Shown here in pieces: positions 39,391 to 48,338 of a stretch of DNA of 64,000 bases (position 1 is the stretch's first letter; each line of letters starts with the position of its first letter). The position numbers were made by a program, and so were the translations under genes. The notes beneath the pieces were generated by a model. That model was not told the DNA's origin, searched no databases, and saw nothing but the letters and a program-made list of their open reading frames with translations. Where the stretch lies: NCBI GenBank assembly GCA_016712445.1, contig JADJRB010000002.1, forward strand, positions 558,001 to 622,000, read 5' to 3'. This DNA is from Acidobacteriota bacterium. Its GTDB lineage: Bacteria; Pseudomonadota; Alphaproteobacteria; Caulobacterales; Hyphomonadaceae.

Positions 39391-40498
39391 ATGTCCGCAG
39401 AAATCCGCTCGCTGATTGACCAGATCCGCAAGTCCTCCGCTTTGCTACGGAGGCGTCTTTGACTGGGATACAGCCACAAAACGCCTCGATGAACTGACCG
39501 CGCTGTCGGAGCGCCCGGATTTCTGGAACGACCCGCAGGAAGCCCAGAAGCTGATGCGCGAACGCCAGAAACTGGCGGACGGCATCGCGATGGTCGAAGC
39601 GCTCGACAAGGACATCGCCGACGCGCCGGAACTGATGGAACTCGCTGAGGGCGACGCCGGCATGCTCGCCGACCTGCAGGCCACCCTCGCCCGTTCGGCC
39701 GAGCGCGCGCAGAAGGCTGAACTTGCCGCCCTTCTCTCGGGCGAAGCCGATGGCAATGACTGCTATGTGCAGATCAACGCCGGCGAAGGCGGCACCGAGA
39801 GCCAGGACTGGGCCTCGATCCTGCGCCGCATGTATGTGCGTTGGGCCGACCAGCACGGCTACCAGGTCGAGGAACTCGACGAGCGCGAAGGCGAGGAAGC
39901 GGGCATCAAGTCTGCGACTATCCAGATCAAGGGCGAGAACGCCTATGGCTGGCTGAAGTCGGAAACCGGCGTGCACCGGCTGGTGCGAATTTCGCCCTAC
40001 GATTCATCGGCGCGGCGGCACACCTCGTTCTCGTCGGTCAGCGTGACACCGGTGATCGACGACAAGATCGACATCGAGATCAACCCGTCGGATGTGCGCA
40101 CCGATACCTATCGCGCCTCCGGCGCCGGCGGCCAGCACGTCAACCGGACAGACTCGGCCGTGCGCCTCACGCACATCCCGACGAATACCGTCGTGCAATG
40201 CCAGAACGGACGCTCGCAGCACCAGAACCGTGACGAGGCCTGGCGCATGTTGCGCTCGAAGCTCTACGAACTGGAGTTGCAGAAACGCAAGTCGGTCGCC
40301 GATGCTCAGTATGCGGACAAGAGCGCGATCGGCTTCGGCCACCAGATCCGCTCCTACGTCCTGCAGCCCTACCAGATGGTCAAGGACCTTCGCACCGATG
40401 TCGAGACGTCCGACACCGGCGGCGTGCTTGACGGCGACATCGACCGTTTCCTGTCTGCCTCGCTGGCGGCTTCGGTCGCACAGGAAGACCCGGCATGA
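39391..40498 (+). CDS. prfB: Peptide chain release factor 2, with programmed +1 frameshift
   Basis: Terminates translation at UGA and UAA. The gene starts at ATG 39391 (MSAEIRSLID) after a strong GAGGAGG ribosome site and reads 23 codons before an in-frame TGA at 39460. Translation continues only if the ribosome shifts +1 at CTT TGA C, giving ...LLRRRLDWDTATKRLDEL and 345 further residues, 368 in total. The GGQ catalytic loop is ASGAGGQHVNRTDSAVRL. The stop-recognition region reads ISPYDSSARRHTSF, with SPY where E. coli RF2 has SPF. The gene ends with TGA overlapping the next ATG (ATGA). Confidence 0.95.
39449..39463 (+). promoter_or_regulatory. Programmed +1 frameshift signal of prfB
   Basis: GGAGG (39449-39453) acts as an internal Shine-Dalgarno, then three nt, then the slip codon CTT (39457-39459) followed by TGA C (39460-39463). 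This matches the E. coli prfB signal in order and spacing. When RF2 is scarce, termination at the TGA is slow and the ribosome shifts to read GAC. This is direct autoregulation by RF2 level. Confidence 0.93.
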
Positions 40499-41115
40499 CC
40501 GGCCCTGCCCCCTCTTCAGCACCGCTGACGCGGGGGCGCCTGGTGAGCTGGAGTGATGAGCGCGGTTTCGGGTTCCTTGCCCCGGACGGCGGCGGCGCCG
40601 ACGTGTTCGTGCACGTCAGCGCCTTCCTGAAGGAAGACCGGCATATCGAGGTCGGCCACGAATACGAATTCGAGGTCCAGGTCGGCAAGGATGGCCGGCC
40701 CAAGGCGAAGCGCGTGCGCACCATTGTTGCCGCGCGCCCGCGCCCCAGCATCTGGTCGCAGGTCATCCAGCGCGGGCCGCGCCTGCTGGTGATTCCGGCG
40801 TTCCTGTTCATCGTCGTCGCGGTGAATTCGGTGAAGCCGGTATCGCCGCTCTGGATCGTCATCTACGGCGTGGCCAGCGTCGCGTGTTTCGCCGGCTATG
40901 CGTTCGACAAGCGCGCCGCCAACCTGAAGCAGTGGCGGGTGTCCGAAACCATCCTCCTGATGATCGGCCTTGTCGGCGGCTGGCCGGGCGGCATCGCGGC
41001 GCAGGAAATCTATCGTCACAAGACGCAGAAGGTCGCCTTCCGCACGCTGTTCTGGATGAGCGTTGCGATCAACATGGCGGCCTTTGTCCAGCTCAACGCG
41101 TTTTCCGGACGCTGA
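40495..41115 (+). CDS. Cold-shock domain fused to DUF1294 membrane domain
   Basis: A 206-residue protein. Residues ~12-75 form a cold-shock (CSD) OB fold (GRLVSWSDERGFGFLAPDGGGADVFVHVSAFLKE) with the RNP1-like KGFGF variant ERGFGF. The C-terminal half holds three to four membrane helices of the DUF1294 family (RLLVIPAFLFIVVAVNSV; IVIYGVASVACFAGYAFDKRAA; ILLMIGLVGGWPGGIAAQ; FWMSVAINMAAFVQL). The DUF1294 motif YAFDKRAA and WRVSE are present. Such fusions are widespread, but their job is unknown; nucleic-acid binding at the membrane is a guess. The start overlaps the prfB stop (ATGA), suggesting translational coupling. The 3' end overlaps convergent mutY by 23 bp. Confidence 0.88.
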   Translation: MTGPAPSSAPLTRGRLVSWSDERGFGFLAPDGGGADVFVHVSAFLKEDRHIEVGHEYEFEVQVGKDGRPKAKRVRTIVAARPRPSIWSQVIQRGPRLLVIPAFLFIVVAVNSVKPVSPLWIVIYGVASVACFAGYAFDKRAANLKQWRVSETILLMIGLVGGWPGGIAAQEIYRHKTQKVAFRTLFWMSVAINMAAFVQLNAFSGR

Positions 41116-42139
41116 ATCCGGCAAGCGCGGCCGCCTTGCTGAACACTGATGGCAGGCCGGCGAGATCGCCTTCCAGCGCCCAAAAGCCTTCCGGCAAGTC
41201 CTCCGAATGAGCATCGGCGGCCATCACCTCCAGAGTGAGGCTGAAATGCGTGAACACGTGGCGCACCTCGCCGATTCTTGTCCAGCTCGCGACCACAGGC
41301 GCCTCGGCGGGGGCGGCCGTCTCGCGCCAGTCTGATGACGGCAGCGCCAGCATGCCGCCGAGCAAGCCCTCAGGCGGCCGCCGCACGAGCCAGACCTTGC
41401 GCTTCCGGCGCAGCACATAGGCGGTGCCATACCGCACAGGGCGCTTCGCCTTTTCCGGCTTTACGGGATAGCGCTCAGGGCGGCCTTCGGCCCGCGCGGC
41501 GCAAAGCCCGGCGAGCGGACAAGCGGCGCAGTTCGGCGCCTTTGGCGTGCAGATCGTTGCGCCGAGGTCCATCAGCGCTTCGGCAAAATCGCCCGGCCGG
41601 TCGGCGGGCACCAGCCTACGGGCCAGGGCGCCGATGCGCTTCTTTTCGGCTGCCCAGTCGCCCGTCATTGCCAGCAGGCGCGCGAACACCCTCTCCGCAT
41701 TGCCGTCCACCGCCGGTGTACGCTCGCCGAAGGCCAGCGCCGCGATCGCACCCGCCGTGTACGGACCGACGCCGGGCAGCGTGCGCAGGCCAGCTTCGGT
41801 TTCCGGAAAGCCGCCCAGACGGCTGACCTCGCGCGCACACTTCAACAGGTTGCGGGCCCGCGCATAGTAGCCGAGCCCGGCCCAGGCCTGCATCACCTCG
41901 TCATCCGGCGCAGCGGCCAGCGCCTCCACCGTCGGCCATCGGCGGGTGAACTTGTCATAATACGGCGCGGCATGCGGCACGGTCGTCTGCTGCAGCATGA
42001 TCTCGGCGAGCCAGACCTTGTAGGGATCGCGGGGAACGCCGCGCGGCGTGCGCCACGGCAGGCTGCGGGCCGACCGGTCGAACCAGGCGAGCAGCTTCGG
42101 CGCCAGACCGGCGAGTCCAGCCTCACTTTTGCGTGCCAT
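41093..42139 (-). CDS. mutY: A/G-specific adenine glycosylase MutY
   Basis: A 348-residue base-excision enzyme that removes adenine mispaired with 8-oxoguanine. The helix-hairpin-helix is LPGVGPYTAGAIAALAFGERTPAVDGNAERV, with the catalytic aspartate in VDGN. The catalytic-site segment EIMLQQTTV appears near residue 48. The [4Fe-4S] ligands are Cys-x6-Cys-x2-Cys-x5-Cys (ICTPKAPNCAACPLAGLC). The C-terminal NUDIX-like domain recognises 8-oxoG (YVLRRKRKVWLVRRPPEGLLGGMLALPS; HVFTHFSLTLEV). The start is ATG at 42139, divergent from the DUF721 gene with only 39 bp between. Confidence 0.96.
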   Translation of the reverse strand: MARKSEAGLAGLAPKLLAWFDRSARSLPWRTPRGVPRDPYKVWLAEIMLQQTTVPHAAPYYDKFTRRWPTVEALAAAPDDEVMQAWAGLGYYARARNLLKCAREVSRLGGFPETEAGLRTLPGVGPYTAGAIAALAFGERTPAVDGNAERVFARLLAMTGDWAAEKKRIGALARRLVPADRPGDFAEALMDLGATICTPKAPNCAACPLAGLCAARAEGRPERYPVKPEKAKRPVRYGTAYVLRRKRKVWLVRRPPEGLLGGMLALPSSDWRETAAPAEAPVVASWTRIGEVRHVFTHFSLTLEVMAADAHSEDLPEGFWALEGDLAGLPSVFSKAAALAGFSVRKTR

Positions 42140-42178
42140 GCCTTTTCCTCGCCGCAGAAGCCGTGCAGATTTGCGATC

Positions 42179-42718
42179 ATGGTCTCAAGATCAACCCTCG
42201 ATCCGCTGGAAGAGGCCCGCGCGCTGGTCAAGCTGCGCTATTCGCGGGCCCGTGCGCTGAAGCCGCCGATGAAGCCGCTCGGCATGTCGGCGGACCGGGT
42301 CGGGCGCAAGGCCGGCACCGCGAAACTGCCGCCGCTGAAGCTGCTGCAGGCCCGCTGGCTGGAGATCGCGGGCGAGCAGCTTTACCGCTACTCGCACCCG
42401 GAAAAGATCAGCGCCACCAAGGACGGCCGGACCCTCACCCTGCGGGTCGTGCCGCAGGCCGCCCCCATCATCCAGCACCAGTCCGAAACCCTGCGCCAGC
42501 GCGTTTCCATTGCGGCGGGCGGCGATATTACCGCCATCCGCATCGTGCAGGGGCCAATCCAGCGCGGCGCCGAAACCGTCACCTACCGCCGCAAAACCCG
42601 CCCCCTGACGCCGGACGAGGCCCGGACGGTCGAAACCCATGCCCAGGCGGTCGAGAATCCGCGCCTGCGCGCGGCAATTGTTGCCTTGGGCAAGGCTGTG
42701 CTATCGGCGGACCCGTAA
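42179..42718 (+). CDS. DUF721 protein, DciA-like replicative helicase loader candidate
   Basis: A 179-residue protein with the DUF721/DciA domain in residues ~45-125. The family core is visible as LQARWLEIAGEQLYRYSHPEKIS and LTLRVVPQAAPIIQHQSETLRQRVS. DciA is the ancestral bacterial loader of the DnaB helicase, used where DnaC is absent. The C-terminal tail (YRRKTRPLTPDEARTVETHAQ) is typical of alphaproteobacterial members. The start ATG at 42179 lies just 39 bp from divergent mutY. It is followed by a DsbA-like gene and smc, the order kept in many alphaproteobacteria. The exact function is inferred from the family. Confidence 0.82.
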   Translation: MVSRSTLDPLEEARALVKLRYSRARALKPPMKPLGMSADRVGRKAGTAKLPPLKLLQARWLEIAGEQLYRYSHPEKISATKDGRTLTLRVVPQAAPIIQHQSETLRQRVSIAAGGDITAIRIVQGPIQRGAETVTYRRKTRPLTPDEARTVETHAQAVENPRLRAAIVALGKAVLSADP

Positions 42719-42782
42719 ACAGCCGGGCCAGATTCCTTAACCATTTGGCAACCGGTGCGACTCATTCCTTAACGCGAGGCTC

Positions 42783-43472
42783 ATGACCATGGCATCTTTT
42801 TCCCGGCGTTTGGCCCTGTTGGCTCTTCCCGTACTGGCAGTCGTTGCCTGCGGTGCAGCCAATGGCGACGGCACCAGCACCGCTTCCGGCAACGGCGGCA
42901 AACCTGCGGCCAATGTCTCGGGCGAGCTCGGACACGTCGTCGGTGACGCAAACGCGCCGATCACGCTGATCGAATACGCCTCGCCGACCTGCCCGGCCTG
43001 CAAGTATTTCCATGACGAGATCCTTCCCGAGCTGAAGGAGAAATACGTCGCGACCGGCAAGGTGAAGTTCATCTACCGCGAATACCCGATTCACGGCCAA
43101 GCCGATGTGGCGGCCTATGTGGTGGCGCTGTGTGCGGGCGAGGACAAGTATTTCGACGTCATCGACGACCTTTTCGACAACCAGGACGGCATCGTCCAGG
43201 CCGCAAACGTCGGCGCGCTCGGCGGCATGCTGAAGGAAGTCGGCAAACGCCACGGCATCGAGACCGACGAAGCGTTCGATGCCTGCATGAAAAACCCCAA
43301 ATACCGCGACCAGCTCGCCGACGTGTACGCGGCGGCCGAAGCCCACGGCGTCAACAGCACGCCGACATTCGTGCTGGATGGCAAGGTGCGCATCTTCGAA
43401 AGCGATTTCCGCACGGTGGACGGCTTCTCGAAGCAGATCGACGCTGCGCTCGCCGCGAAGGGCGCGCAATAG
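42783..43472 (+). CDS. DsbA-family thiol-disulfide lipoprotein
   Basis: A 229-residue exported oxidoreductase-like protein. The lipobox VVAC (Cys23) follows a hydrophobic signal. A low-complexity linker rich in Gly/Ser/Asn (30-45) precedes the thioredoxin-like domain. The active site is CPAC (Cys70, Cys73) in SPTCPACKYFHDE, and the cis-proline loop is NSTPTFVLDGKV. Related DsbA/BdbD proteins introduce or isomerise disulfides in the periplasm. It lies between the DUF721 gene and smc, a conserved position, but no functional tie to chromosome maintenance is known. Confidence 0.85.
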   Translation: MTMASFSRRLALLALPVLAVVACGAANGDGTSTASGNGGKPAANVSGELGHVVGDANAPITLIEYASPTCPACKYFHDEILPELKEKYVATGKVKFIYREYPIHGQADVAAYVVALCAGEDKYFDVIDDLFDNQDGIVQAANVGALGGMLKEVGKRHGIETDEAFDACMKNPKYRDQLADVYAAAEAHGVNSTPTFVLDGKVRIFESDFRTVDGFSKQIDAALAAKGAQ

Positions 43473-43488
43473 TCCATGAGGCGCCGGC

Positions 43489-46400
43489 ATGCAGATCACT
43501 GAACTCCGCATCGCCGGCTTCAAGTCGTTCGTCGACCCGCAGACTGTTCCCATCGAGCCGGGCCTCACCGGCATCGTAGGCCCGAACGGCTGTGGCAAGT
43601 CGAACCTTCTGGAAGCGCTCCGCTGGGCGATGGGCGCCAACTCCGCCAAGGCCATGCGCGGCGGCGAGATGGACGATCTCATCTTCAACGGCGCCGACGG
43701 CCGCCCGGCCCGCGAGACCGCTGAAGTCATCCTTGTGCTCGACAACAAGCAGCGCACCGCGCCGCCGGAATTCAACGGCGCAGACCTGCTGGAGATCGAG
43801 CGCAAGCTGAAACGCGGCGCAGGGTCCAGCTACCGGATCAACGGCCGCACGGTGCGCGGCAAGGACATCCAGCTGCTGTTCGCGGATGCCTCCACCGGCG
43901 CCAACTCCCCCGCCCTCGTCCGGCAAGGACAGATTTCCGAGCTGATCGGCTCGAAGCCCCAGAACCGCCGCCGCATCCTCGAGGAAGCCGCCGGCATCGC
44001 GGGCCTCAACAGCCGCCGGCACGAAGCCGAACTGAAGCTCGACGGCGCCGAAGCGAACCTGCAGCGCCTCGCGGAAGTGTCGGCCGAGGTCGAGCGCCAG
44101 CTGACCGCCCTCAAGCGCCAGGCCGGCAAGGCACGCCGCTACCGCAAGATTTCCGCCGAGATCCAGGCGCTCGACGCCCTCGTCGCCCACCTGCGCTGGG
44201 TCGAGGCCCGCCAGGCGACCGAGCTTGCCCGCACGCAGCTCGACACGCTGAAACGCCAGGTCGAGGAGCTGACGCGCGAGGACGCGATGCGCGAGCGCGA
44301 GCGGATCGAAGCAGGCGAAGGCCTCGCGCCGCTGCGCGATGCGGAGATGCAGGCCGCTGCCCGCCTCGGCTCGGCGCGCATCACGCTCGCCAAGCTGGAA
44401 ACCGAACGCCGCATCGCATCGGAAACGCACGGCCGCCTTGAATCGGAAGCGCTGCGCCTCGAATCGGACTTCGCACGCGAAAGCACCGCGCGGGAAGAAG
44501 CGGCGGCCGCGCTGGAACAGGCCCGCGAGGAACTCGCCGCGCTGCCGCAGGAAGACGCCGCCCTTGGCGCGCGCCTCGAGGCCGAAGCGCAGGCCGCGCT
44601 CGACGCCGCCCGCGCCCATCTCGCCAGCACCGAGCGCGCCGCCGATGACGCCCAGCAGCGCCTCTCCGAACTGCGCGCGCGTCGCCGCGCAGCCGAAGAG
44701 ACTGCCGCTGCCCAGTCGCGCCGCAAGGAACAGCTGACGGCGGATATTGCCCGCCTCAAAGAGGAGATGACAGGCCTTGAAGACGCCGGCATCAACCTGC
44801 TCCGTCTGCGCCAGGCGAAGAACGCCGAAGCCGAAGCCGAGATTGCGCTGGGCGACGCCGAACGGGCTGTCGAACTGGCCGAAGCCGACCTCGCCCGCCA
44901 CCGCGTAGCCGAAGGTGAAGCGCAGCCACCGTTTGATGCGGCGAACCATGCCGTGCGCGCCCTCGAAGCCGAGATCGCCGGCCTTTCACGCCTCATGCGC
45001 CGCGCCGATCCCGCATCGGCGCCGCCCGTGCTTGACCGTTTGAAAACGCGCGAGGGCTTCGAGAAGGCAGTCGCAGCTGCGCTCGGCGACGATATCGAAG
45101 CGCCGACCGACCGCACTGCGGCCCTCTTCTGGAGCGGCGCCCACATCACCCAGCAGGCACTACCCGACGGCGCCGAGCCGCTGACGGCTTACGTTGACGC
45201 CCCCGGCGAACTGGCCGCGCGCCTCTCGCAATGCGGCCTCGTCACACCGGCGGACGGCGCGCGCCTGTTCACGCATCTCAGCCCAGGCCAGCGCCTCGTG
45301 TCGCGCGAGGGGCATCTGTGGCGCTGGGACGGCTTCATCCGCACGCCGGACGCCCCGGTCAGCGCCGCAGCGCGCCTCGAACAGAAAGCGCGGCTTGAGG
45401 CAGCGCAGGCCGATCTCGCAGCCCGCCAGTCGGAGCGCGAAGAACTCGCCGCGCATCTCGAAGCTGCTCGCACTGCTCGCCTCGCAGCGGAAGAAAACCT
45501 GCGCCACCTGCGCCAGTTCATCGCCCCGGCGCAGCGCACGCTGACCGACGCACGCGCCGCCGCCATCGAGGCGACGCAGGCAAACGAGCGCACAGTGATG
45601 AAGCGCGAAGCCGGCACCGAAGCGCTCGCCCGGGCCGAGACGGACTTGTCTGCCATCGCGGAATTGCTCGCGCTGGCGACCCCCGGCGGCGGCAGCGAGG
45701 AAGATGCAGCGCTCGAGGCGGCGCTCGCTGCGGCGCGCGAGACACTGACAGCGGCCCGCGCCGCCGAGACCGAAACCCGCGGCCAGCTGGCCGACCTGCT
45801 GCGCGGACGCGAACAGGCAGCGGCCCGCCGCGCGGCGCTGACCCGCGACGTCGAAGCCTGGACCGCGCGCCTCGCCTCGGCTGACGAACGCCTCGCGCAG
45901 GTGACGGAGCGCCAGGCAGATGTCGCCGCCTCGGTGCATGCCTCGCGCGAGCGGCCTGAGGCCCTGCGCGCCGAGATCGACGGCCTTGGCAGCGAGACCG
46001 AGCAGCTGGAAGCCGAGCGCAAGGCGGCCGGCGACGCACTCGCCGTCAAGGAAGCCGCGATCCGTGAAGCCGATGCGGCCGCCCGCCGCGCTGCGACTGC
46101 GGCCGCCGAAGCGCGCGAGCAGCTGGCCGGCTGGGCGGTGAAGCTGGAAACGGCCGAAGCCCGCCTCGCCGACTGTATCGAACACGCCCGCAATGCGTTC
46201 CAGCGCACGCCTGAGGGCCTGCTGGCGATTGCCGAAGCCGGCCTTGACGAAGACGCCATGGGTGCCTTCACGCCGCGCGAGGCCGAAGCACGGCTCGACG
46301 GCCTGCGCCGAGAACGCGACCAGCTTGGCGGCGTGAACATGAATGCCGAAGAAGAGGCCGAGGAACTCGAATCGCGCCTCGGCACCCAGATCGCTGAGCG

Positions 46401-46950
46401 CGACGACCTCGTCGCTGCAATTGCCAAACTGCGCGAGGGCGTCGAGGCGCTGAACGTTGAAGGTCGCCAGCGCCTCGTCGAGGCGTTCGATGCGGTCAAC
46501 GAGCACTTCAAGGCGCTGTTCATCGCCCTGTTCGGTGGCGGCAAGGCGGAGCTGCGCCTCGTCGATGCAGAAGACCCGCTGAATGCCGGCCTGGAAATCT
46601 TCGCCCAGCCGCCCGGCAAGAAGCTCGGCACGCTGAACCTGATGTCCGGCGGCGAACAGGCACTCACCGCGTCGGCCCTGATCTTCGCCGTGTTCCTGTC
46701 ACGCCCGGCGCCGATCTGCGTGCTGGATGAGGTCGACGCGCCGCTCGACGACGCCAACGTCGACCGGTTCTGCAACATGCTGAACGAAATGCGTCAGCGC
46801 ACCGACACCCGATTCGTCGTGATCACGCACAACCCGGTCACCATGAGCCGGATGGACCGCCTGTTCGGGGTAACCATGCGTGAAAAAGGCGTGTCGAAAC
46901 TGGTTTCGGTGGACCTTGCTGCCGCCGAACGGCTCGTTGCGGCGGAGTAG
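43489..46950 (+). CDS. smc: Chromosome segregation protein SMC
   Basis: An 1153-residue SMC ATPase that folds and segregates the chromosome. Head parts are joined by long coiled coils: Walker A GPNGCGKSNLLEALRWAMG (residues 31-39 core), signature LMSGGEQALTASALIFAVF and Walker B ICVLDEVDAPLDDANVDRF. The hinge lies around residues 500-600 (VLDRLKTREGFEKAVAAALGDDIEAPT). Coiled-coil arms are very rich in Ala, Glu and Arg. It starts 16 bp after the DsbA-like gene with GAGGCG before the ATG. No scpA or scpB is seen in the window. Confidence 0.97.
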   Translation: MQITELRIAGFKSFVDPQTVPIEPGLTGIVGPNGCGKSNLLEALRWAMGANSAKAMRGGEMDDLIFNGADGRPARETAEVILVLDNKQRTAPPEFNGADLLEIERKLKRGAGSSYRINGRTVRGKDIQLLFADASTGANSPALVRQGQISELIGSKPQNRRRILEEAAGIAGLNSRRHEAELKLDGAEANLQRLAEVSAEVERQLTALKRQAGKARRYRKISAEIQALDALVAHLRWVEARQATELARTQLDTLKRQVEELTREDAMRERERIEAGEGLAPLRDAEMQAAARLGSARITLAKLETERRIASETHGRLESEALRLESDFARESTAREEAAAALEQAREELAALPQEDAALGARLEAEAQAALDAARAHLASTERAADDAQQRLSELRARRRAAEETAAAQSRRKEQLTADIARLKEEMTGLEDAGINLLRLRQAKNAEAEAEIALGDAERAVELAEADLARHRVAEGEAQPPFDAANHAVRALEAEIAGLSRLMRRADPASAPPVLDRLKTREGFEKAVAAALGDDIEAPTDRTAALFWSGAHITQQALPDGAEPLTAYVDAPGELAARLSQCGLVTPADGARLFTHLSPGQRLVSREGHLWRWDGFIRTPDAPVSAAARLEQKARLEAAQADLAARQSEREELAAHLEAARTARLAAEENLRHLRQFIAPAQRTLTDARAAAIEATQANERTVMKREAGTEALARAETDLSAIAELLALATPGGGSEEDAALEAALAAARETLTAARAAETETRGQLADLLRGREQAAARRAALTRDVEAWTARLASADERLAQVTERQADVAASVHASRERPEALRAEIDGLGSETEQLEAERKAAGDALAVKEAAIREADAAARRAATAAAEAREQLAGWAVKLETAEARLADCIEHARNAFQRTPEGLLAIAEAGLDEDAMGAFTPREAEARLDGLRRERDQLGGVNMNAEEEAEELESRLGTQIAERDDLVAAIAKLREGVEALNVEGRQRLVEAFDAVNEHFKALFIALFGGGKAELRLVDAEDPLNAGLEIFAQPPGKKLGTLNLMSGGEQALTASALIFAVFLSRPAPICVLDEVDAPLDDANVDRFCNMLNEMRQRTDTRFVVITHNPVTMSRMDRLFGVTMREKGVSKLVSVDLAAAERLVAAE

Positions 46951-47009
46951 CGCAGCAGTGCGCCAAGTTAATTGAATAAAAACAAGGCGCTCTTTGCGCG
47001 GATAGGCCG

Positions 47010-47037
47010 TTGACTTGGCAGGGGGCCGCTCATAGTT
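47010..47037 (+). promoter_or_regulatory. Candidate promoter of the Fo operon
   Basis: TTGACT (47010-47015) resembles a -35 element, and CATAGT (47031-47036) after a 15-nt spacer (16 if ATAGTT is used) is a possible -10. It lies about 60 bp before the atpI/Z start, in a 145-bp gap after smc. Spacing is a little short. Confidence 0.38.
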
Positions 47038-47095
47038 TGCGCGAAATTCAAGGGGTGGTGCACGTCGTCCCTCGACCGCTGGCAGGAGCCTGAAA

Positions 47096-47440
47096 ATGTC
47101 CGGACCTGATCCCTCGGATCTTGGCGACCGGATCGCTCAGGCCCAGGCCAAACGGGACGAGAAGGCGCGCCGGGCCGAACGCCAGCGAAAGAACAGCATC
47201 AACAAGCCCGCGAGCCAGGCCCTGCGCTACAGCTCCGAACTTGTTGCCGCTGTTCTTGTGGGTGTCGGACTGGGCCTGCTGATCGACCATTTCGCGAAGT
47301 CCTCCCCGTGGGGCCTGCTCGTGATGATGGGGTTCGGCATGGCAGCGGGCATCCGCAACCTCATGCGGGCAGCGAAACAGCTGTCCGAAGACGCACAGAA
47401 ATCGGCCGCAACGCCCGAATCGACAGACGAGACGACCTGA
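47096..47440 (+). CDS. atpI: AtpZ/AtpI-family ATP synthase accessory protein
   Basis: A 114-residue membrane protein with two helices (YSSELVAAVLVGVGLGLLIDHF and PWGLLVMMGFGMAAGIRNLM). The N-terminus is charged (QAQAKRDEKARRAERQRK). AtpI/AtpZ proteins assist c-ring assembly or carry Mg2+/Ca2+. It leads the Fo operon. Its TGA stop overlaps the atpB start by one base (TGATG). Confidence 0.87.
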   Translation: MSGPDPSDLGDRIAQAQAKRDEKARRAERQRKNSINKPASQALRYSSELVAAVLVGVGLGLLIDHFAKSSPWGLLVMMGFGMAAGIRNLMRAAKQLSEDAQKSAATPESTDETT

Positions 47441-48216
47441 TGAACCTTCCCCTTTCCGGTTTCCTGCCGACCATTTCGACGGACCCGATTCACCAGTTCA
47501 AGATCTTCCCGCTGCTTGAGTGGACGGCCGGCGGGTACAACCTGTCGTTCACCAACTCGAGCTTCTGGATGCTGGTCTCGACCGGCCTGGTGCTGGCCTT
47601 CCTAGGCCTCGCGGCCTCGCGCGGCGGCCTGATCCCGAACCGCCTGCAGTCGCTGGGCGAGCTGTCCTACGGCTTCATCGCCGACATGGTGCGCTCGACC
47701 GCCGGTGAGGAAGGCCTGAAGTTCTTCCCGTTCGTGTTCACGCTGTTCTTCTTCATCCTCGGCGCCAACGTCGTCGGCATGTTCCCCTACGCCTTCACCA
47801 CCACCAGCCATATCGCCGTCACCGGCGCCCTGGCGGTCGTCGTGATCCTGATCGTCATCGGCTACGGCATCTACAAGAACGGCCTCGGCTTCTTCGGCCT
47901 GTTCGCCCCGCACGGCGTCCCGCCCTACATCATGCCGATCCTGATCCCGATCGAGATCATCTCCTTCCTCGCCCGCCCGATCACCCTCGGCATGCGTCTG
48001 TTCGCCAACATGCTGGCCGGCCACATCATGCTGAAACTGCTGGCCATCTTCGTGGTCATGCTGGCCGGTGCTGGCTTCGCCTGGGCCGCCTGGGCGCCTT
48101 ACGTGCTGCTGATCCCGATCACCGCGCTCGAGTTCCTCGTCGCCTTCCTGCAGGCGTACGTTTTTGCCCTTCTGACCTGCGTTTACCTCAAGGATGCGAT
48201 CCACCCGTCGCACTGA
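47440..48216 (+). CDS. atpB: ATP synthase Fo subunit a
   Basis: A 258-residue proton channel subunit. The essential arginine is in ARPITLGMRLFANMLAGH. Membrane helices include FTLFFFILGANVVGMFPYAF and LLPITALEFLVAFLQAYVFALLTCVYL-like segments near the C-terminus. Subunit a provides two half-channels against the c-ring. The start is ATG at 47440 (MNLPLSGFLPT); a longer frame to 47308 overlaps the atpI gene and is not used. The TGATG overlap suggests coupled translation. Confidence 0.97.
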   Translation: MNLPLSGFLPTISTDPIHQFKIFPLLEWTAGGYNLSFTNSSFWMLVSTGLVLAFLGLAASRGGLIPNRLQSLGELSYGFIADMVRSTAGEEGLKFFPFVFTLFFFILGANVVGMFPYAFTTTSHIAVTGALAVVVILIVIGYGIYKNGLGFFGLFAPHGVPPYIMPILIPIEIISFLARPITLGMRLFANMLAGHIMLKLLAIFVVMLAGAGFAWAAWAPYVLLIPITALEFLVAFLQAYVFALLTCVYLKDAIHPSH

Positions 48217-48235
48217 CCGGAGAAACCAACCCGCC

Positions 48236-48253
48236 GGTGCGTCCAAACGCACC
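48236..48253 (+). promoter_or_regulatory. mRNA hairpin between atpB and atpE
   Basis: GGTGCG-TCCAAA-CGCACC forms a 6-bp stem with a 6-nt loop in the 122-bp atpB-atpE gap. Another partial stem (GCCCCT...AGGGGC) follows at ~48260-48296. Such structures can protect the downstream mRNA and help to give the c subunit its high copy number. This is an inference from position. Confidence 0.3.
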
Positions 48254-48338
48254 AAGTCCTGCCCCTTGACGGTTCTTCCGGAACACGCTTGAGGGGCCTC
48301 ACATCAACAGAATTCATAGATTCCAACAGGAGACTCCC

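Noticed and set aside
39416..39460. Alternative prfB start giving MTRSASPPLCYGG
   Set aside because: This is the +1 frame before the frameshift site; it has no ribosome site and no similarity to RF2, while the ATG at 39391 has both.
42736..42778. Two TTAAC half-sites before the DsbA-like gene as a CtrA box
   Set aside because: The spacing between the half-sites is about 30 nt rather than 7, so this does not fit the CtrA consensus.
43351..46778. Several 330-530-codon minus-strand frames opposite smc
   Set aside because: SMC is complete on the plus strand with all motifs; the antisense frames are low-complexity (Ala, Arg, Ser) shadows.
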